From: Microcystis aeruginosa W13-11
GTDB lineage: Bacteria > Cyanobacteriota > Cyanobacteriia > Cyanobacteriales > Microcystaceae
DNA length: 40,689 nt
Reading direction: 5' to 3'
NCBI GenBank assembly: GCA_009995705.1
Contig: JAADBR010000035.1
Location: 1-40,689, forward strand
The position numbers and the translations under genes are program-made. Shown here in pieces: positions 1-7,949 of this stretch (position 1 is its first letter; each line of letters begins with the position of its first letter). Under the pieces are notes generated by a model. That model was not told the origin of the DNA and ran no database searches. It was given only the letters and a program-made list of their open reading frames with translations.

Positions 1-495
1 CCTCGAAGAGAACGGAAAAGCTGGGTCGTCTGGGAAGAAGAAAAAGCTCCTGATGTGGTGATTGAGTTGCTTTCTGAAAGTACAGCCAAAAAAGATAAAG
101 AAGAGAAAAAACTCATCTATCAGAATCGTTTGCGGGTGACAGAATACTTTTGGTATGATCCCTTTGACCCAGAAGATTTAGCGGGACATCGCTTAGAAGG
201 GGGCGTTTATAAATCTTTAAACCCAGATGCTCAAGGTAGGTTCAGTAGCGAAATATTAGGGCTAGTGTTAGTACGGTGGCAGGGGATTTATGGGGATGAA
301 CAGGAGCCGATTACTTGGCTGCGTTGGGCAACACCAGAGGGGCAATTGCTCCCCACTATAGAGGAGTTGGCAGAGCAGGAAAAGCAACGAGCCGAGCAGG
401 AAAAGCAACGAGCCGAGCAGGAAAAACTACGGGCCGAGCGCTTGGCGGCAAAATTAAGAGCCCTAGGGGTTGAAGTTGATGATAGTTTATTGTGA
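1..495 (+). CDS. Uma2 family endonuclease-like protein (5' end outside window)
   Basis: The frame is open from base 1, so the N-terminus lies upstream of the window; the GTG at 55 is internal. Visible is the C-terminal half of a Uma2/DUF820 protein: PDVVIELLSEST (residues 17-28 of the visible part), then the conserved lysine/tyrosine stretch and EYFWYDP. Family knowledge: Uma2 proteins share a PD-(D/E)XK nuclease fold, are greatly expanded in cyanobacteria, and mostly lack a proven role. The C-terminus is a charged coiled coil made of three AEQEKQR-type heptads, encoded by a 21-bp tandem repeat, and ends ALGVEVDDSLL, a typical tail for this family. No partner gene is evident; the polysaccharide genes that follow start 44 bp downstream. 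Confident for the family, not for a function. Confidence 0.85.
   Translation, partial: PRRERKSWVVWEEEKAPDVVIELLSESTAKKDKEEKKLIYQNRLRVTEYFWYDPFDPEDLAGHRLEGGVYKSLNPDAQGRFSSEILGLVLVRWQGIYGDEQEPITWLRWATPEGQLLPTIEELAEQEKQRAEQEKQRAEQEKLRAERLAAKLRALGVEVDDSLL
370..432 (+). repeat. 21-bp tandem repeat, three units, inside the Uma2-like gene
   Basis: Three consecutive 21-bp units (370-390, 391-411, 412-432) encode AEQEKQR, AEQEKQR and AEQEKLR. The first two are nearly identical in DNA and the third has begun to diverge. The repeat is in frame and lengthens the coiled coil by whole heptads, so copy-number changes would keep the frame. Confidence 0.85.
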
Positions 496-539
496 TCCGT
501 TATTGACCATAATGTCCATAGCTGGTGTAATATGCTGTG

Positions 540-1562
540 ATGACCAATCTTCTAACAAATGACTTAAATCATATTCTTGCCCATACTAAAACCCTCTGGG
601 AAGAATTGCGGGGACAACGAATATTTATTACCGGAGGTACGGGCTTTTTTGGCTGTTGGCTATTAGAAAGTTTTATCTGGGCCAATGATCAGCTAGACTT
701 AAAAGCATCGGCAGTTGTTTTAACCAGAAATCCTGATAGTTTCAGGCAAAAAGCTCCTCATTTAGCCAATCATCCCGCTATTCAATTCCATTGCGGTGAT
801 GTTAGGTCATTTGAGTTTCCTGAAGGGGAGTTTTCTTATATCATCCACGCTGCCACTGAAGCTAGTGCCAAACTAAATCAAGAATATCCCTTATTGATGT
901 TTGATACAATTATTGAGGGAACAAGGCATACTTTAGAATTTGCTAAATTTTGTCAGGCTAAAAAGTTCTTATTAACCAGTTCCGGTGCCGTTTATGGCAA
1001 ACAACCCCCTGAAATAACCCATGTTTCTGAAGACTATTTAGGCTCTCCTGATTTAACTAATCCGGGTTATGCTTATGCCGAAGGAAAACGGGCAGCAGAA
1101 ATGCTCTGTACCCTTTATGCTAAACAACATGGCCTAGAAACGAAAATTGCTCGCTGCTTTGCCTTTGTAGGTCCCTATTTGCCACTGGATACCCATTTTG
1201 CCATTGGTAATTTCATTCGAGATGGTCTAATGGGGGGGTCAATTCTCGTCAAGGGGGATGGTACTCCTTATCGTTCCTACCTGTACGCAGCAGATTTGGC
1301 GATTTGGCTGTGGACAATTTTGTTTAAGGGGAAATCATGCTACCCTTATAATGTCGGTTCAGAGGAGGATTTGACTATCACTGAACTGGCGGAAGTTGTT
1401 GCCAGTACATTTGCGACAAAAGTTGAGGTAGTTATAGCTAAAGAACCTATCCCGGGTAAACCTGCTGAACGTTATGTTCCTTCAGTAAAACGAGCGTTTT
1501 CTGAACTACAACTTAAACCATTGATTTCCTTAAGGGAATCAATTATCCGAACGACTGATTGA
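540..1562 (+). CDS. NAD-dependent epimerase/dehydratase (nucleotide-sugar type)
   Basis: An extended short-chain dehydrogenase. The N-terminal Rossmann fold shows RIFITGGTGFFG (about residues 28-39) for NAD(P) binding, and the YAEGK stretch near residue 180 supplies the YxxxK catalytic pair; a serine pair (LLTSSGAVYG) precedes it. Length (340 aa) is usual for NDP-sugar epimerases/4,6-dehydratases. A GTG at 537 directly precedes the ATG at 540; ATG is preferred, and neither has a clear ribosome site. It is the first gene of the polysaccharide locus and probably makes or modifies an NDP-sugar for the glycosyltransferases downstream. The exact substrate (UDP-, GDP- or CDP-sugar) cannot be read from the sequence. 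Confidence 0.85.
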   Translation: MTNLLTNDLNHILAHTKTLWEELRGQRIFITGGTGFFGCWLLESFIWANDQLDLKASAVVLTRNPDSFRQKAPHLANHPAIQFHCGDVRSFEFPEGEFSYIIHAATEASAKLNQEYPLLMFDTIIEGTRHTLEFAKFCQAKKFLLTSSGAVYGKQPPEITHVSEDYLGSPDLTNPGYAYAEGKRAAEMLCTLYAKQHGLETKIARCFAFVGPYLPLDTHFAIGNFIRDGLMGGSILVKGDGTPYRSYLYAADLAIWLWTILFKGKSCYPYNVGSEEDLTITELAEVVASTFATKVEVVIAKEPIPGKPAERYVPSVKRAFSELQLKPLISLRESIIRTTD

Positions 1563-1592
1563 CTGATTTTGCTTAATTAAAATAATGGTTCT

Positions 1593-1714
1593 TCTAGGTT
1601 CTGTGTGATAAGTTTAACTTACATAAGATCTATCAGTCTTTGTGGTTCGTTCCACTCCCTTGCTGGGAGGATTGTATCTTAGAATACATTTTACCCACCA
1701 AACCCAAGAGAGCC
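1593..1714 (+). repeat. Dispersed intergenic repeat, copy 1
   Basis: About 120 bp matching 33187-33324 in the same orientation. Shared blocks include TCTAGGTTCTGTGTGAT at the left and a conserved TGTATCTTAGAATACATTTT block at the right. Copy 2 has about 16 extra bases after TCTTTGTG. No reading frame is conserved, so it looks like a non-coding repeat or a decayed MITE. It sits directly upstream of the GT-C-like gene and may carry that gene's leader. Confidence 0.75.
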
Positions 1715-1738
1715 AAATACTCAAAAGGAGAATAAAGT

Positions 1739-3697
1739 ATGTTAAAAGATTTAATCAAAAAGAAGGACACTATACTCATTATACTCGTAATTATTTCCGT
1801 TGGTTTACTGATTTTTGCACAATTGCTTTATCCTTCTTCATTTCTAGCATTATTTCTTGATTCTATAAAAAAATCTCATATCGGGAAGAACCAGCCACTA
1901 GATTTAGCTAAATGGAGAGCTACCCTGCATAGTTTGTCTGCTTTATGCTTTATTTCGGCTATTACTTTGTCTCTTTGGTTCTACTCGGATCTGATTGAGT
2001 CTAAATTACCTCTCCCAATCAAGCGCACCATTAGAAATCTGACACCAAGAATTTTTATCGTAATTGTACTTGTCAGTTCTCTTCTCTCTTTTTTTAGTTC
2101 TTTAATAGTAAACTTCTTTCCTCATAGTTTTGCTGATGGATGGTGGACAGCAACTGCACAGTTATTAAATGATAAAACCTTGTTGTATAGGGATGTAGAA
2201 ATCTGGACTACTCCTTTAAGAGTATTAATTGCCTACTACTTAAATCAACTTGGTCCTATCCCGCTCTGGGAGAAACTTTTTGGACTTGTGGTGTTATTAA
2301 CTATTTGGTTCAGCCTGTGGCGACTCAATTTCTTCTTAACTCGAAATATTTTTATTTCATTAGCTTTTACAACTATTTCAGTTTCGATTGGACAAATGTT
2401 TGTTGCAACGATCTATTATGATTATAATTTAATAACAATCATGCTAGGAATTGTAATATTATTAGCTGAAACCCAGAGATTAAAGGTTGAAAGACTCAAT
2501 TCTTCACGATCCTGCTTATGGTTAATGGTTGTTGGATTATTATCTGGACTTTCTGTTCTTAACAAATACACTGACGGCTTTATTTTTTTATTATTTATTC
2601 TTGTTTATTTTACTATATATTTTTATGCTTCAAATCAAGGAGTAAAATCTTGGCGCAAACTTTTAGTTGTAATATCGGCTTTTGTTGCAGGAGTATTTGC
2701 TTCTCTATTAATTGTCTGGTTGCTAGGTTTTTCGATTATAGATTTTTATGAAATTCCTAGTGTCCTCATGAGTTCAACGGAAGCCAAAGGTGTAAATGTT
2801 TATTCATTAATTTCAATTTTTTTCAGTCTATTTTTTTCAAATTTGAGCAATATTTTTTCTGGACAAAATTTTTTCTTAGTAATCTTACCTTTTCTGCTTA
2901 TTTTTAATTCAATGGCACTTACTCAATCTTTGTATTCTGTTAAGAAGAAACATATTCTATCCGTTGATCAAAGATTTATATGCCTCTTAATGACTTTTAT
3001 GGGATGGGCAGTATTTCTAACGAATTTGTTATCTGGAGGTGGAAGATGGGAAAATATTCCATACTTCTTTAATCTGATTTCCATATCAGTTTTAAGTTTT
3101 ATTGATTTAAAAAGTAACGGTATTTTTAACACCAAGCTTCTCAAAATTTCCGTAATTTTTTTAAGCTTAATATCAATCCCTTTTTCAATCAAAAAAACAT
3201 TAGAGCCCTATGGGTGGCTACTTCCATCTGGACAAATGCGACCGAACAATTTTGAGTTTTCATCATCTAGATATTACGCCTACCTTCCTATCAATAAAAG
3301 ATATGGTAAAGTGGTGGATGATATATGCTCTGCGCTAAGTGATCATAAAGCTGCTGTCATCTCATATCCAGTTCCGTTTGCCAATCTAGCTTGTGCGAAA
3401 AAATATCCTTTAACTGAAAATATTTTCTGGTATGACGTAGCAGATTCTCAAAAAATATACACTCTTTTAAATTGGTTGAGGGACAATTCAAAACGTCCCG
3501 TTTATGTAGTATTTTTTTACAATCCTAATCTTGTCAAAGTCCACGAAAGACTCTTTAGTTTGAAGCCTGCCCACAGGGAACTTGAATCCTATCTACTAGC
3601 TCAGGAAGCTTTAGGAAATAACGCTCAATATATTCTCAAGCATTCAATCCGATACCAACGCGTAACTGTTAAAATATATAAAAGTATATCAAAGTAA
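1739..3697 (+). CDS. Large polytopic membrane protein, GT-C-like glycosyltransferase
   Basis: A 652-aa protein with about ten hydrophobic helices spread over residues 10-510 and a soluble C-terminal domain of about 140 residues. After the second pair of helices it has DGWW (133-136), then LLYRDV (148-153) and a TPL segment. This order (acidic residue, aromatic pair, YRD before the next helix) is typical of the first external loop in GT-C/PMT-like polyprenyl-phosphate-sugar glycosyltransferases. AAAAGGAG at 1723-1730 fits the ATG at 1739. The gene is AT-rich, as many surface-polysaccharide genes are. With GtrA and GtrB-like genes downstream it could be the specificity enzyme (GtrC-like role) that moves the lipid-linked sugar to the polymer. 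It could instead be a polymerase or ligase; no signature decides. Confidence 0.65.
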   Translation: MLKDLIKKKDTILIILVIISVGLLIFAQLLYPSSFLALFLDSIKKSHIGKNQPLDLAKWRATLHSLSALCFISAITLSLWFYSDLIESKLPLPIKRTIRNLTPRIFIVIVLVSSLLSFFSSLIVNFFPHSFADGWWTATAQLLNDKTLLYRDVEIWTTPLRVLIAYYLNQLGPIPLWEKLFGLVVLLTIWFSLWRLNFFLTRNIFISLAFTTISVSIGQMFVATIYYDYNLITIMLGIVILLAETQRLKVERLNSSRSCLWLMVVGLLSGLSVLNKYTDGFIFLLFILVYFTIYFYASNQGVKSWRKLLVVISAFVAGVFASLLIVWLLGFSIIDFYEIPSVLMSSTEAKGVNVYSLISIFFSLFFSNLSNIFSGQNFFLVILPFLLIFNSMALTQSLYSVKKKHILSVDQRFICLLMTFMGWAVFLTNLLSGGGRWENIPYFFNLISISVLSFIDLKSNGIFNTKLLKISVIFLSLISIPFSIKKTLEPYGWLLPSGQMRPNNFEFSSSRYYAYLPINKRYGKVVDDICSALSDHKAAVISYPVPFANLACAKKYPLTENIFWYDVADSQKIYTLLNWLRDNSKRPVYVVFFYNPNLVKVHERLFSLKPAHRELESYLLAQEALGNNAQYILKHSIRYQRVTVKIYKSISK

Positions 3698-3739
3698 AAA
3701 TTATGACTCTTAAACTATATTATTGTCCTTGAGTAAAAA

Positions 3740-4375
3740 ATGCAAGTTGTAGCCGTGCAAAGTATAGAAGTTCCCAATGCCTCCGGATATGTTGATCATG
3801 TTTTTGCCCCTTTTCAAGATTTTAATACTGAACATATTAATCATTTTTATCATCCCCATTTGTCAAATTTATTAATTCAATTTGGATTGACCAATAAGTT
3901 AATCGGCGAAAAAGTGTTTGATGTCTCTCCGGGGATGTCTTATCCAGCCATTTATGGCTTTTGGCAGAAGCAAGAGTCTAATTCATCTGAATTGGTAATT
4001 TATCCTGATAAAATGCTCAAAGAAAGAATACTGCTTTATATTGAAAGCTCCAAGAAAATTATGACTGATATAGATATTAAATTACAGTCCGTGTTAGAGG
4101 ATGCTGCCGATGTTATTGTTTGGGGAACGGGACAATTAGCCATGAAATTGCTGGCCGAAACTTCACTGGCAAAAGCCAATATCGTTGCTTTTGTTGATGG
4201 AAATCCCATTAATCAAGGTAATGTTATTTCAGGGGTTGCGGTGCTATCACCTCATCAAATTCAATTAAGAGAGATGAGACAGCCGATTATTATAACTTCA
4301 ATTTTATCTCAAGAAGCGATTTACAATGCTATCCAAAAAATGGAACTGCCTAATCGAGTTGTTTTATTGAAATAA
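3740..4375 (+). pseudogene. 5'-truncated SAM-dependent sugar C-methyltransferase
   Basis: The 211 residues match only the back half of NDP-hexose C-methyltransferases: the end of the class I methyltransferase domain (EVPNAS, then HINHFYHPHLSNLL) followed by the family's C-terminal domain with VWGTGQLAMKLL, a second nucleotide-binding-like fold, and AFVDGNP. The N-terminal zinc-binding domain and the SAM-binding GxGxG segment are absent, and only 42 bp separate this frame from the preceding stop, so the missing part is deleted rather than frameshifted. No ribosome site is visible before the ATG. It is most likely a remnant of a C- or N-methylated sugar pathway in an earlier version of this locus. 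A stable C-terminal fragment with a new role is possible but less likely. Confidence 0.7.
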
Positions 4376-4442
4376 TAATTAAATTATAGTGAGGTAAAAA
4401 TAATGCTCCGTACCCTATTGATACTAAAATTGAGCTATCAAC

Positions 4443-4539
4443 TATAGCGGTGTGCAGTCGTATGAGGTACAGTGTCACGAGCTATAAACCATGCTAGGCA
4501 AAGCTTGGTCTGTATCTCACTCAAGCGCTTACCGCTATA
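4443..4539 (+). mobile_element. 97-bp MITE, copy 1 (TATAGCGGT ends, TA target)
   Basis: Bounded by TATAGCGGT and ACCGCTATA, 97 bp, with no coding capacity. The second copy at 9028-9124 is in reverse orientation and differs at only 2 of 97 positions. TA at each end fits the TA target duplication of IS630/Tc1-mariner-type transposases. It lies between the methyltransferase remnant and the ThDP gene, and the open frame of the latter runs artificially back into it. Confidence 0.85.
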
Positions 4540-4582
4540 TAATAATGTCAACCAAATTAGTGAATCTAAGAGCGAACCCATA

Positions 4583-6385
4583 ATGAGAGTTGCCGACTAT
4601 ATTGCCCAAACCCTTGTAGAACATGGCATCCATGATGTTTTTTTGCTTACTGGTGGTGGGGCGATGCATCTGAATGATGCTTTCGGGCGCTGTCCAGGAC
4701 TATCCTACACCTGTTACCACCACGAACAAGCTTGTGCTATGGCCGCTGAAAGCTACTATCGCTTGACAAACCGCCTCGCCGCTCTCAATGTAACCACAGG
4801 ACCGGGGGGAACTAATGCCATTACCGGAGTCTATGGAGCTTGGACAGATTCTATTGGGATGATTGTTATTTCTGGACAGGTGAAATGGGAAACCGTAGTC
4901 AGAAGTACAGACTTACCCCTCAGACAATTGGGAGATCAGGAAATTGATATTGTTAAATTGGTGGAACCGATCACCAAATATGCAGTGATGGTGACAGAGC
5001 CCCAGTCAATTCGCTACCATCTTGAAAGAGCGTTACATCTGGCTCAATCTGGCCGTCCCGGTCCTTGCTGGTTAGATATACCGATGAACGTGCAAGGAGC
5101 TAAGATTGATCCCACATCTCTACCGGGCTACGACCCTAAAGAAGATGCCATCAAATATACTACCACCAATCTAGCAGCCACCTGTGAACAAGTTATCAAC
5201 CGACTGAAAACCGCCGAACGCCCCGTTATCTACGCTGGCTCGGGAATTCGTTTAGGGAGGGCTTATGAAGACTTCCTGCGCTTAGTGAATACCTGGAAAA
5301 TCCCTGTAGTTACTGCTTGGAACGCTCACGATCTGATCTGGAACGATCATCCTTACTATATTGGTAGGCCAGGCACGGTCGGCGATCGCCCTGGCAATTT
5401 TGCCGTCCAAAATTCTGATTTCCTGTTAGTTTTAGGTTGCCGGCTCAATATCCGCCAAGTGAGCTACAATTGGGAAAATTTTGCCCGGGAAGCCTATAAG
5501 ATTATCGTGGATATTGACGAGTCAGAACTGAAAAAGCCAACACTCAAGCCGGATTTACCTATTCACGCCGATATAGCCGACTTCTTGGCGCACTTACTGC
5601 AACAGGAAGTTGAGCCAACACAACATCATCAGCAATGGCTAGACTGGTGTTTAATTCGTAAGGAAAAATATCCTACTGTCTTACCCGAATATTGGCTAAC
5701 ACAAGGGGCAGTTAACCCTTATTGCTTTGCCCAAGCACTCTTTAAGGAACTCCCTGCCGAAGAAATAGTCGTGACCGGTGATGGAACTGCCTGTGTGACG
5801 ACATTTCAAGCGGCATCAATCAAAGAGGGACAGCGCCTCTATACTAACTCTGGTTGTGCCTCCATGGGATACGATCTACCCGCGGCGATTGGGGCCTGTA
5901 TTGCCAGTGGTAAGCGGCGAGTGATTTGTATTGCCGGGGATGGCAGCATTCAATTAAACCTACAAGAATTACAAACCCTAGTGGGATATCAACTGCCGAT
6001 CAAGATTTTTGTCCTCAATAATCAAGGCTATCACTCGATTCGTCAAACTCAGCAGAATTTCTTTGCCGATAATATTGTCGGTTGTGGACCGGAAAGTGGC
6101 GTGACCTTTCCCAGTTTTGAAAAGTTAGCGGCGGCCTATGGAATCCCTTACCGACTTTGCCGAGAACACGCAACTATGCAGCAAGCTATTCAAGAAACCA
6201 TTGAAGGAGAAGGTTCTCAAATCTGTGAGGTGTTTTTAGATCTCAATCAACCCTTTGCTCCTAAGTTGTCTTCTCGTCGCTTGGATGATGGGCGCATGGT
6301 ATCTTCTCCCTTAGAAGATTTATCCCCCTTCCTAGATCGGGATGAGTTTATGAGTAATATGATTGTTGCGCCCATGACTGAATAG
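4583..6385 (+). CDS. Thiamine-diphosphate-dependent enzyme, acetolactate synthase-like
   Basis: A 600-aa three-domain ThDP enzyme. The N-terminal pyrimidine-binding domain has HHEQACAMAAE with the probable catalytic Glu48. A central domain follows, and the C-terminal PP domain has GDGS (452-455) and NN (479-480), the GDG-X(24-27)-NN metal/ThDP motif. The frame stays open back to 4472, but that part is MITE sequence, so the ATG at 4583 (MRVADYIAQTL) is the real start. Relatives include acetolactate synthase, IolD and YerE, the ThDP enzyme that adds a two-carbon branch to a keto-sugar. A lone catalytic subunit in a polysaccharide locus, with no regulatory subunit, argues against branched-chain amino acid synthesis. 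Decarboxylation of pyruvate or a related 2-keto acid with transfer to a sugar or cyclitol is the working guess. Confidence 0.85.
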   Translation: MRVADYIAQTLVEHGIHDVFLLTGGGAMHLNDAFGRCPGLSYTCYHHEQACAMAAESYYRLTNRLAALNVTTGPGGTNAITGVYGAWTDSIGMIVISGQVKWETVVRSTDLPLRQLGDQEIDIVKLVEPITKYAVMVTEPQSIRYHLERALHLAQSGRPGPCWLDIPMNVQGAKIDPTSLPGYDPKEDAIKYTTTNLAATCEQVINRLKTAERPVIYAGSGIRLGRAYEDFLRLVNTWKIPVVTAWNAHDLIWNDHPYYIGRPGTVGDRPGNFAVQNSDFLLVLGCRLNIRQVSYNWENFAREAYKIIVDIDESELKKPTLKPDLPIHADIADFLAHLLQQEVEPTQHHQQWLDWCLIRKEKYPTVLPEYWLTQGAVNPYCFAQALFKELPAEEIVVTGDGTACVTTFQAASIKEGQRLYTNSGCASMGYDLPAAIGACIASGKRRVICIAGDGSIQLNLQELQTLVGYQLPIKIFVLNNQGYHSIRQTQQNFFADNIVGCGPESGVTFPSFEKLAAAYGIPYRLCREHATMQQAIQETIEGEGSQICEVFLDLNQPFAPKLSSRRLDDGRMVSSPLEDLSPFLDRDEFMSNMIVAPMTE

Positions 6386-6441
6386 GTTATACTCTTTCAA
6401 AGTTCAAACTTAAAACTGGCTAATCAAGGAGCAGGAAAACT

Positions 6442-7266
6442 ATGAACTCGATGGAAAAACGAATGGTGGAACTTTTATTGGAGTTAAAGGAGAACTATAA
6501 CGTTTGTGGAGTCAAAGCCGAATTTGAAGCGGAAGGCACTCGCATGGAAGAGGCAATGCGCCTCAAAGAGGTTAGTCTTACAGCCGGCTTGGGTTTAAAC
6601 TTAAAAATTGGTGGCTGTGAGGCCATCAAGGATATGTTTGATGCTACTAGCTTAGGGGCTGAACGGGTAATTGCTCCCATGGTAGAAACGGCCTACGCCT
6701 TGAAAAAATACCTGAATGCGATCAACATTGGCTTTGGCAGTGATCACAAAGAAGATGTAGAATTTCTGATTAACTTAGAAACGATTACAGCTTTCAAAAA
6801 CTTTGATGAAATGTTATCCCTGCCCGAAACCAAGTCTTTAAGTGGGGTGGTGATTGGACGAGTTGACTTGTCTGGTTCTATGGGATTGACTCGTGAAGAT
6901 ATTAATAGCGATCAAGTCCTAGATATTGCCTTGAAAATTGCTGAAAAAGCGAAATCAGCGGGGTTAAAAGTGGTTGTAGGCGGTGGGGTTTCCGTTCATT
7001 CTTTACCTTTCTTCAAAGCCTTTCCTGAAGGACATCTTGATCGCTTTGAAACCCGAAAGGTTGTCTTCCGTTGTCCGGAAGCCATCAATAACCCAGAGGA
7101 GGCTTTTTTGAAGGCGGTTGAATTTGAGCTTATGTGGCTGAAAAATAAAAGGAATTACTATGGGGCAATTCATCGGGAGGATGATGCTCGCTTAGAAATG
7201 ATGGAAGAGCGCTATCGCAATTCAATTAATAAGTTAATCTATGGCAAATCTAACAAAGCATCATAA
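6442..7266 (+). CDS. HpcH/HpaI-type aldolase / citrate lyase beta-like protein
   Basis: A 274-aa TIM-barrel protein of the phosphoenolpyruvate/pyruvate aldolase superfamily. VKAEFEAEGTR near residue 24 is characteristic of this branch. It is followed by LKIGGCEAI, IAPMVET with the probable metal ligand Glu82, and GRVDLSGSMG with the probable metal ligand Asp142. AAGGAG at 6426-6431 gives a well spaced ribosome site for the ATG at 6442. The gene lies 56 bp after the ThDP gene and overlaps the SDR by 26 bp, so translation is probably coupled. Family members make or cleave C-C bonds with pyruvate or similar enolates; here it may extend or cleave the carbon chain of the locus's special sugar. The substrate is unknown. 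Confidence 0.8.
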   Translation: MNSMEKRMVELLLELKENYNVCGVKAEFEAEGTRMEEAMRLKEVSLTAGLGLNLKIGGCEAIKDMFDATSLGAERVIAPMVETAYALKKYLNAINIGFGSDHKEDVEFLINLETITAFKNFDEMLSLPETKSLSGVVIGRVDLSGSMGLTREDINSDQVLDIALKIAEKAKSAGLKVVVGGGVSVHSLPFFKAFPEGHLDRFETRKVVFRCPEAINNPEEAFLKAVEFELMWLKNKRNYYGAIHREDDARLEMMEERYRNSINKLIYGKSNKAS

Positions 7267-7924
7267 AGCCTTGATTACTGGGGGTTCTCGCGGACTTGGG
7301 GCTGCCATGTCCTCATTATTGGAAGACCAAGGCGTTGAAGTAATTGCCCCAAACCGAGATGTCTTGGATCTTTCCCACATGGAGTCCATTGCCGCTTATG
7401 TCGCTTCTGAGCAAGGGGCGGGTTTTGACATAATCATCAATAATGCTGGGATTAATCTTCTCAATGAACTTACCCATGTCCAAGATGAGGACTGGCAAAT
7501 TATGCTTCAGGTGAATTTGACTGCCCCCATGGCCCTAATTAGAGGGTTCTCTCCCTATATGAAAGCCCAAAAGTGGGGAAGGATAGTCAATATAAGCTCT
7601 ATCTTTAGTTTAGTCACCAGAGAAAACCGCTCTGCTTACTCGGCAACTAAAGCAGGGTTAAACGGTTTGACCCGAACTGCGGCAGTGGAATTGGCTCCCC
7701 ATGGCATTCTCGTAAATGCTGTTTGTCCGGGGTATGTGGAAACCGAGTTAACCTTTGTCAATAATTCCCCTGAACAGTTAGCGGCAATTACTGCTACCAT
7801 CCCCTTACAACGTCTTGCCCAACCCCATGAAATTGCCAAGCTAGTTAGTTTTTTGTGTTCGGAAGAAAATACCTATCTCACTGGACAAACTCTAGTAATT
7901 GATGGCGGCTTCACCTGTAAATAA
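7241..7924 (+). CDS. SDR family oxidoreductase
   Basis: A classical 227-aa short-chain dehydrogenase: ALITGGSRGLGAA near the N-terminus (TGxxxGxG cofactor motif), NNAG near residue 67, a serine segment (NISSIF), YSATK with Tyr133 and Lys137, PGYVET, and a C-terminal DGGF. FabG-like in layout, but its place between an aldolase and a cyclase suggests reduction of a keto group on the sugar or cyclitol intermediate. It begins inside the aldolase gene (26-bp overlap). A relic of a close paralogue remains at 11082-11213 beyond the toxin-antitoxin pair. No residue present settles NADH versus NADPH. Confidence 0.9.
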   Translation: MANLTKHHKALITGGSRGLGAAMSSLLEDQGVEVIAPNRDVLDLSHMESIAAYVASEQGAGFDIIINNAGINLLNELTHVQDEDWQIMLQVNLTAPMALIRGFSPYMKAQKWGRIVNISSIFSLVTRENRSAYSATKAGLNGLTRTAAVELAPHGILVNAVCPGYVETELTFVNNSPEQLAAITATIPLQRLAQPHEIAKLVSFLCSEENTYLTGQTLVIDGGFTCK

Positions 7925-7949
7925 ACCCTGATTTTAAGGTCCTTGAGTT

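Noticed and set aside
1642..1860. Open frame overlapping the start of the GT-C-like gene
   Set aside because: It lies across the dispersed repeat and in another frame of a better supported gene; no family features.
4472..4582. N-terminal extension of the ThDP enzyme (37 extra residues)
   Set aside because: The extension is translated MITE sequence (4443-4539) plus linker; homologous enzymes begin at the MRVADYIAQ segment, so ATG 4583 is used.
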